Assembly (NCBI GenBank): GCA_020852155.1
Contig: JADZBJ010000147.1
Span: 1 to 6,032, forward strand
Source of the DNA: Saprospiraceae bacterium
Lineage (GTDB): Bacteria > Bacteroidota > Bacteroidia > Chitinophagales > Saprospiraceae
Length of the DNA: 6,032 nucleotides
Direction of reading: 5' to 3'
Both the position numbers and the translations under genes were made by a program. Positions 1-4,183 of the stretch are shown one piece after another. The stretch's first letter is position 1. Every line of letters begins with the position of its first letter. The notes under the pieces are model-generated. The model did no database searches. It was not told where the DNA came from and was given only the letters and a program-made list of their open reading frames with translations.

Positions 1-1045
1 CAAACGAACCAGCGGCAATGCCGACCAGACCTGTATCAATGACAAAACATTCCACTTGAACGTCATTCGCTGCGACCGAGCCTGTATTGTTGATGATGAC
101 TTCCTGAATCGCGGCAGTCTGACCGCAGGCATCCGGCGGCAACTGATACACAGAAGTCATGCTCAGGTTCGGGTTTTTGGTGCTGGGCAGGATGGTCGTC
201 GTTGCATCGTCCACATCCATCTGGCACATGGTGCTGCCGCATCCCCAGCCGATGCTGATGGTCGAACCATTGGCAAAAGACGGATTACCGCAGTCCTCTA
301 CCGTAACCTTTTCGCGGATGATGATTACCTCATCGCGCTCGAACAGGTTGTCGCCGTCGCCGAATGCCGTGAAATAAGAAGAAGGTATCGTTGCTTCAAA
401 AAGAATAGGAGTCGTTTGCGTGCCGCCGACGCCCAAAACTTGAAATGCAAGACCGGGCGCTTGCTGCAAGTCACGAAAAGACAAGGAAGAGATAGGGCCA
501 GGGCGGGTATTTTGCAACGTGATTTCGCGCACCACCATTTCGCCGCTTTCGCCCGACCAAAGTGGCGGCGTCACGGAAATGATGTTGACAAAACCCATGT
601 CAATTTTATAAAAATCGCTGATACCCTGCTGTTGCTGGCCACCGGAGTGAACAGCAGTTACGGTATTAAAAAACTGTTGCCCGTTGTTAATTTCATCCAC
701 CAGACTGCAATCTGCCGTCAAGGTGATTGAAAAGGTCACAGGGCTGCCGGGGGCTACATTCGGCACTGTAAAAACCGGCGCTGACAGGTTGGAAATGTTG
801 CTCTGCACGGCGCCGCCACCACTCACCGAGCCTGGTACGTAGCTGACGCCTGCGGGCAACGTGACCGTCACGTTTGGCGAGGTTGCTGTGCCGCCCGAAC
901 TTTGAAGTGTAATCGTGATATTATCCGTATTACATACAAACAATTCATCCGGCACCGTGGATGAAACCAATAAAGTCTGAGCGCCAAGCGCAAAGGAAAA
1001 CAGGCCCAGAATGAGCGTTAACAGGGTACGTGTAGATTGGAACAT
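1..1045 (-). CDS. Secreted DUF11-like repeat protein, N-terminal part (3' end outside window)
   Basis: The minus strand is open from an ATG at 1045 to the left edge, giving 348 residues without a stop. Residues 1-22 form a signal peptide: a short polar start with one Arg, a Leu/Phe-rich core, then an Ala-Leu-Gly-Ala cleavage site just before Gln-Thr. The mature part is rich in Thr, Ser, Val, Gly and Asn with regular beta-strand spacing. Residues 25-133 resemble a DUF11/CARDB-type beta-sandwich, including a stretch of the form 'NVTVTLPAGVSYVPGSV'. A second such domain seems to begin near residue 290. Cysteines are scattered (38, 113, 252, 269, 274, 307, 333). Proteins of this style in Bacteroidota are often very long surface proteins ending in a type IX secretion or gliding-motility C-terminal domain, but that end is not visible. 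Export is well supported; a surface or adhesive role is inferred. The gene is divergent from the M28 peptidase. Plus-strand open frames here are shadows. Confidence 0.85.
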   Translation of the reverse strand, partial: MFQSTRTLLTLILGLFSFALGAQTLLVSSTVPDELFVCNTDNITITLQSSGGTATSPNVTVTLPAGVSYVPGSVSGGGAVQSNISNLSAPVFTVPNVAPGSPVTFSITLTADCSLVDEINNGQQFFNTVTAVHSGGQQQQGISDFYKIDMGFVNIISVTPPLWSGESGEMVVREITLQNTRPGPISSLSFRDLQQAPGLAFQVLGVGGTQTTPILFEATIPSSYFTAFGDGDNLFERDEVIIIREKVTVEDCGNPSFANGSTISIGWGCGSTMCQMDVDDATTTILPSTKNPNLSMTSVYQLPPDACGQTAAIQEVIINNTGSVAANDVQVECFVIDTGLVGIAAGSF

Positions 1046-1102
1046 GGTTCGCTACTTGATTTTAGGGCAGCAAGTTGAAAAAACTTGACGATTTGAAATC
1101 AA

Positions 1103-1110
1103 TACTTTTG
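1103..1110 (+). promoter_or_regulatory. Candidate Bacteroidota -7 promoter element (TACTTTTG)
   Basis: TACTTTTG fits the Bacteroidota -7 consensus TAnnTTTG exactly and points toward the M28 peptidase, whose ATG is about 126 bases downstream. No TTG or TTTG sits at the usual spacing upstream: the nearest TTGs are 15 and 25 bases away, against an expected 19-21. This is therefore a half-match that could occur by chance in AT-rich DNA. No matching element was found for the divergent minus-strand gene. Confidence 0.22.
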
Positions 1111-1181
1111 GCTAATTTAAGCCAGCACGGAATATTTGACAAAAATCGGATCATTAAAATATGGCGATTTTCTGACGGGCA

Positions 1182-1211
1182 GTCTCTGTGGTTCTTCGTT
1201 TCTTTGTGCCC
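1182..1211. repeat. Low-complexity TCT/TGTG-rich intergenic stretch
   Basis: Short words such as TCTCTGTG, TTCTTCG and TCTTTGTG follow one another just upstream of the peptidase start. From memory, similar strings recur between genes in Bacteroidota genomes, so this may be a degenerate copy of a dispersed repeat. It contains no hairpin and no recognisable promoter. It lies within the 191-bp divergent region 1046-1236, which otherwise shows only AT-rich sequence. Confidence 0.2.
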
Positions 1212-1236
1212 ATTTTCACCAGTTTACAGAAAAATC

Positions 1237-2469
1237 ATGCGTTTTACCACACTAACTCTTTTGTTCGCCTTGATCATGGCGATCCCTGCATTCGGACAGG
1301 ATATTTCCGAAAAAAAAATTAAAAAACACGTCTCTTACCTGGCCTCCGACAAGTTGAAAGGTCGCGGTACCGGCACTGCCGAAGAAAAAATGGCGGCGGA
1401 ATACATCGCTAAGCAGTTCAAAAAAATCGGCCTGCAGCCCAAGGGCGACAAAGGCGACTGGTACCACCAGTTTGGATTCAAAAAAAGTAAAGACCCGCAC
1501 GGCAACATTGACGAATCAGCGCCTCAGGTGTACAGCCAGAACGTCGTCGGTTATCTCGATAACGGCGCTGAAAACACCATTGTCGTCGGTGCGCACTTCG
1601 ACCACCTTGGCCTGGGCTACGACCATAACTCTCTTGATGCAAACCCCGAAGGTAAAATCCACAATGGCGCTGACGACAATGCCAGCGGCGTTTCGGGTGT
1701 GATTGAAATAGCCCGTTATTTTGCCAAAAATGACAAGAAAGAAGCCCACAATTTCCTGTTCATCTGTTTTTCAGGTGAAGAACTGGGCCTCGTGGGTTCT
1801 AAAAAATACACAGAATACCCGACCATTGACCTGAGTAAGGTTTCTTTCATGGTCAATATGGATATGATCGGTCGCCTGAATGCCGAAAAACGATTGATGG
1901 TGGGCGGTGTCGGCACTGCGCCGGATTTTGTTCCGGTTATTAAAAGCGCCAAATCCGAACTGGGTATCAAAACCGACAGCGCGGGTATCGGCCCCAGCGA
2001 CCACACTTCATTCTACCTGAAAGATATTCCTGTGCTGTTCTTCTTTACCGGTCAGCACAGCGATTACCACAAGCCCAGCGATGATGCGGAATTGGTCAAT
2101 TATAAAGGCTCAAAAATGGTTATCCAGTACGCAGCGCAAATCATCGAAAACCTTGACGCCAAGCCAAAATTGACGTTCCAGAAAACCAAAAGCAAGGAGG
2201 AAAACACACCGCGCTTTAAGGTCACACTGGGCATCATGCCCGACTACACCTGGGAAGGTGAAGGCGTTCGCGTAGATGGCGTTACAGATGGCAAACCTGC
2301 TTCCAAAGCGGGCCTGCTGCGCGGCGACGTTATCATCGGTCTCGGCGAATTTGCGGTAAAAAACATGCAAGACTACATGAAAGCACTGGCTGCCTTCAAA
2401 AAAGGCGACACCACTCAGGTCAAAGTCAAACGCGAAGACAAGGAGGTGATTTCGCCGGTAACTTTTTAA
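1237..2469 (+). CDS. Exported M28 family zinc peptidase with C-terminal PDZ domain
   Basis: This 410-residue protein is a probable aminopeptidase or related metallopeptidase acting outside the cytoplasm. Residues 1-20 are a signal peptide (MRFTTLTLLFALIMAIPAFG) followed by Gln; no lipobox Cys is present. The M28 fold covers about residues 25-305. All expected metal-site motifs are visible: AHFDHLG with H120, GADDN with D147 as bridging Asp, SGEE with E181 (catalytic base) and E182 (ligand), NMDMIG with D209, and SDYHKPSDD with H278. These roles are assigned by analogy with Streptomyces aminopeptidase. Residues 326-410 form a PDZ domain with the typical 'GKPASKAGLLRGDVI' segment, which may recognise substrate C-termini or regulate activity. 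The ATG at 1237 is preferred because it begins the signal peptide directly; an upstream in-frame TTG at 1075 would bury it. No Shine-Dalgarno is seen, as is usual in this phylum. The exact substrate cannot be told. Confidence 0.93.
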   Translation: MRFTTLTLLFALIMAIPAFGQDISEKKIKKHVSYLASDKLKGRGTGTAEEKMAAEYIAKQFKKIGLQPKGDKGDWYHQFGFKKSKDPHGNIDESAPQVYSQNVVGYLDNGAENTIVVGAHFDHLGLGYDHNSLDANPEGKIHNGADDNASGVSGVIEIARYFAKNDKKEAHNFLFICFSGEELGLVGSKKYTEYPTIDLSKVSFMVNMDMIGRLNAEKRLMVGGVGTAPDFVPVIKSAKSELGIKTDSAGIGPSDHTSFYLKDIPVLFFFTGQHSDYHKPSDDAELVNYKGSKMVIQYAAQIIENLDAKPKLTFQKTKSKEENTPRFKVTLGIMPDYTWEGEGVRVDGVTDGKPASKAGLLRGDVIIGLGEFAVKNMQDYMKALAAFKKGDTTQVKVKREDKEVISPVTF

Positions 2470-2477
2470 GTGGTTTG

Positions 2478-2499
2478 AAATAGCGCTGACGCGCTGTTT
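2478..2499. repeat. Intergenic hairpin 1 (TGAC loop)
   Basis: Positions 2478-2486 pair with 2491-2499 around a TGAC loop. The core stem is AGCGC/GCGCT, extended by one T·G wobble and three A-T pairs. It begins nine bases after the peptidase stop codon, just behind the word TGGTTTGAAA, so it is likely part of the peptidase mRNA 3' end. No T-run follows, so it is not a standard intrinsic terminator. It belongs to a set with the hairpins at 2583-2600 and 2624-2645. Confidence 0.75.
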
Positions 2500-2586
2500 G
2501 ATGTGGTTTGATGTGGTTTGATGTGGTTTGATGTGGTTTGATGTGGTTTGATGTGGTTTGATGTGGTTTGATGTGGTTTGATGTGG
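2496..2586. repeat. Perfect 10-bp tandem repeat, nine copies (GTTTGATGTG)
   Basis: The unit GTTTGATGTG is repeated nine times without a mismatch from 2496 to 2585, plus one base. The unit shares the word TGGTTTGA with the flanks of the nearby hairpins, so the array probably arose by slippage of that flank. The period is close to one DNA helical turn. It is non-coding, between the peptidase stop and the bacilliredoxin start, about 140 bases upstream of the latter. Identical copies suggest recent expansion and a copy number that may vary between strains. Confidence 0.97.
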
Positions 2587-2600
2587 CGCTGACGCGCCGT
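2583..2600. repeat. Intergenic hairpin 2 (TGAC loop)
   Basis: GGCGC (2585-2589) pairs with GCGCC (2594-2598) around TGAC; T2584·G2599 and G2583·T2600 wobbles extend it. Compared with hairpin 1, the outer core pair has changed from A-T to G-C on both arms together. It closes the right side of the 10-bp array. Confidence 0.72.
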
Positions 2601-2623
2601 TAGAAGTTGTTTGAAATGGTTTG

Positions 2624-2645
2624 AATGCTCGCTGTCGCGAGCGTT
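2624..2645. repeat. Intergenic hairpin 3 (TGTC loop)
   Basis: GCTCGC (2627-2632) pairs with GCGAGC (2637-2642) around TGTC, extended by a T·G wobble and two A-T pairs. It follows TGGTTTGAA (2617-2625), as hairpin 1 follows TGGTTTGAAA, and a further TGGTTTGAA is at 2651-2659. Stem sequence differs from hairpins 1 and 2 but remains fully paired. Confidence 0.75.
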
Positions 2646-2728
2646 TGGGGTGGTTTGAAGTTGTGGAGCGTTGAACCAGACCTGCCTTTTGTTGTTATAG
2701 TCCGAATCAATCGAAAAATTTTAAAATC

Positions 2729-3142
2729 ATGTACCCGATAGCACTCACAACTCCAATGGCTCAAGACCTGACCGAGTTTGGTTTTGAAGCATTGAATACC
2801 CCGGAAGCCGTCGAGCAAGCACTCGAAAATCAGGAAGGGACTGCACTTTTAGTCATCAACAGCGTATGCGGTTGCGCAGCAGCCATGGCTCGTCCGGGCG
2901 CTAAACAATCTGTTGTTGGTGAAAAACGTCCGACAAAACTGTACACCGTATTTGCCGGTGTTGATACAGATGCCACGGCCAAAGCGCGGGAATTCTTAGC
3001 GCCTTATCCGCCATCTTCACCAAGTATTGCTTTGTTCAAAGACGGCAAATTAGTGCATTTTCTGGAGCGCCGCCACATCGAAGGTCGTTCGGCACAAGTG
3101 ATTGCCGATAACCTGAAAGGCGCTTATGATATGTACTGCTAA
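2729..3142 (+). CDS. brxB: Bacilliredoxin, BrxA/BrxB (YphP/YqiW, DUF1094) family
   Basis: This 137-residue cytoplasmic protein matches the usual family length of about 136-145. Family signatures are the N-terminus MYP with P9-M10 soon after, the active-site segment 'NSVCGCAAAMARPG' with the CGC motif at residues 47-49, 'PYPPSSPSIALFKDGKLV' near residues 92-109, and the C-terminal Tyr-Cys. The fold is thioredoxin-like. In Bacillus such proteins remove bacillithiol from S-bacillithiolated proteins after oxidative stress, using the first Cys of CGC. Bacillithiol biosynthesis genes are known in many Bacteroidota, so the same role is plausible here, but no bsh gene is in the window. BrxA and BrxB cannot be separated by eye, so the symbol stands for the family. 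The leader is AT-rich with no Shine-Dalgarno. The last two bases of the stop codon are the first two of a long inverted repeat. Confidence 0.92.
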   Translation: MYPIALTTPMAQDLTEFGFEALNTPEAVEQALENQEGTALLVINSVCGCAAAMARPGAKQSVVGEKRPTKLYTVFAGVDTDATAKAREFLAPYPPSSPSIALFKDGKLVHFLERRHIEGRSAQVIADNLKGAYDMYC

Positions 3143-3296
3143 GAGGTTGCCTCATAAGTAACGATTCTGTGCTTTTTATGATTAACCGCTAATGACGCAA
3201 AATACGCTAAGTTTTTGATTTTCAATATTTTGCGTATTTTGCGTCATTAGCGGTTAATCTAATTTGCTCGATTTATGACTTATGAGACAACCTCTT
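3141..3296. repeat. Nested inverted-repeat element, MITE-like, between convergent genes
   Basis: The outer 19-base arms AAGAGGTTGCCTCATAAGT (3141-3159) and its complement at 3278-3296 match at 18 of 19 positions. Inside lies a second, perfect 28-bp inverted repeat (3180-3207 with 3232-3259). The element has no coding capacity. The end sequence GAGGTTGtCTCATAAG resembles, from memory, terminal repeats of some transposons of the IS1182 type, which suggests a MITE, but no transposase is nearby and I see no clear target-site duplication. The left end supplies the AA of the brxB TAA stop. A T-rich stretch (GTTTTTAA) follows the right arm at 3297-3304, so the hairpin could also end brxB transcription and shield the convergent methyltransferase gene. 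Confidence 0.8.
3180..3259. repeat. Perfect 28-bp palindrome arms with 24-base loop
   Basis: Arms 3180-3207 and 3232-3259 are exact reverse complements; the loop 3208-3231 is AT-rich. The right arm carries a 9-bp near-tandem pattern (ATTTTGCGT at 3227 and again at 3236, then CATTAGCGG). It would form a very stable stem in RNA from either strand, or a cruciform in DNA, and could stall polymerases coming from both convergent genes. It is the core of the element at 3141-3296. Confidence 0.93.
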
Positions 3297-3342
3297 GTTT
3301 TTAAGCCCCTGAATCCAGAAAAAAGGTGCTTATCATCGCTCC

Positions 3343-4077
3343 TCAAAACACCTGCACAAAAACCGGATGCTTCAACTCAAATGATTCGCCGCGGCCCATT
3401 ATTTGCTCCGCCTGAAGCATGAGTTCAGGCACGGGATTGGGCAGACCGGCCTTCATCATCGTATTAACCGCCGACCAGGTGTTGAGGTAGCCCTCCAAAA
3501 TGTCGAGCGTCCAGGAGTTTTCTATTTGAAAAATTTGCTTCGCAATGACCGGCCACGGGAAGGGAATGCCGCTGTAATGAAGGTCAATATGCAACCGCGC
3601 TTCATCCCAGTATGGCCCGGTGGTCTCCTTGTAAAAACGGGAAATCAGCGCGTTGAGCGCCGGAACATCTGTCGTCAGTAAGTCATAACCCCAAACAGCC
3701 AATCGCCCGTCGGGTTTGAGCACCCTGGAAACTTCTTCAAAAAAACGCTCGAAATGGAACCAGTGCAGTGCCTGACCGACCGTAATCAAATCCGCCGAAG
3801 CATCACTGAGCGGACTTTGTTCGGCTGGTGAAACGCCATATTCAATATTCGGCAGGTGGATGGCATGTTCGATCTGTTTGGTACTGAGGTCGGTTGCCAC
3901 TACTTTTTCAAAATGAGGCGATAGCGAAGCGGCTACCTGACCATTGCCAGTGCCGACATCCCAGACCAAGTTTCGTTCTGCCGGGCAATGCGACAGCACG
4001 AAATCATATAATGCCTGAGGGTAAACCGGGCGAAAAGCCCTGTAAACGGCGGCCTGAGCCGAAAAAAGGTCTTTCAT
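3343..4077 (-). CDS. Class I SAM-dependent methyltransferase (Methyltransf_11 type)
   Basis: This 244-residue protein has a Rossmann-like methyltransferase domain over about residues 1-131. Motif I is VWDVGTGNG (residues 38-46, SAM-binding loop). The acidic residue after beta-2 is D63 in ATDLS, expected to hold the SAM ribose. Motif IV is near 'ADLITVGQALHWF' (95-107), and the post-motif segment 'VLKPDGRLAVWGY' lies at 119-131. The N-terminal 'AAVYRAFRPVYPQALYDFV' resembles a subgroup close to trans-aconitate methyltransferase and yeast Tmt1/Crg1, suggesting a small-molecule acceptor, but the substrate cannot be told. The C-terminal 110 residues are a helical cap. No DNA-methyltransferase catalytic motif (NPPY or PC) is present. 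The start at 4077 gives a normal N-terminus. The gene follows the helicase-like gene on the same strand after 106 bp and converges with brxB. Confidence 0.88.
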   Translation of the reverse strand: MKDLFSAQAAVYRAFRPVYPQALYDFVLSHCPAERNLVWDVGTGNGQVAASLSPHFEKVVATDLSTKQIEHAIHLPNIEYGVSPAEQSPLSDASADLITVGQALHWFHFERFFEEVSRVLKPDGRLAVWGYDLLTTDVPALNALISRFYKETTGPYWDEARLHIDLHYSGIPFPWPVIAKQIFQIENSWTLDILEGYLNTWSAVNTMMKAGLPNPVPELMLQAEQIMGRGESFELKHPVFVQVF

Positions 4078-4120
4078 TTATTTTATAGTCAACCCAAAGT
4101 GGTTTTGAACGACTCGCGTC

Positions 4121-4180
4121 TGTAAATCCTTGAAAATCAAGGAAATCAATCCTGTAAATCTTCAAAATCACTTAAATCCT
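4121..4180. repeat. Phased AAATC (GATTT) repeat with small hairpin
   Basis: AAATC occurs at 4124, 4134, 4143, 4156, 4165 and 4174, spaced 9-13 bases apart. On the minus strand this reads as GGATTTACAGGATT-like words. Two units share TGTAAATC. Inside it, TCCTTGA (4127-4133) and TCAAGGA (4137-4143) form a 7-bp stem with an AAA loop. It lies between the stop of the helicase-like gene and the start of the methyltransferase gene. From memory, similar GGATTTACAGG strings are dispersed between genes in Bacteroidota. A role as terminator is doubtful because no T-run follows the stem. Confidence 0.6.
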
Positions 4181-4183
4181 GGT

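Noticed and set aside
56..730. Long plus-strand open frame of 224 codons
   Set aside because: It lies opposite the secreted-protein gene, whose minus-strand frame has a signal peptide and coherent beta-sandwich composition; the plus-strand product is Arg/His-rich and resembles no family.
1075..1236. Upstream TTG start that would add 54 residues to the M28 peptidase
   Set aside because: The added residues are not peptidase-like and would place the signal peptide inside the protein; the ATG at 1237 begins the signal peptide directly.
2496..2586. CRISPR-like array
   Set aside because: The unit is 10 bp with no spacers, and no cas gene is present; it is a simple tandem repeat.
3302..3332. Terminator for the methyltransferase gene (TAAGCCCC paired with GGTGCTTA)
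   Set aside because: One mismatch in an 8-bp stem, a 15-base loop, and no T-run after it on the minus strand; too weak to call.
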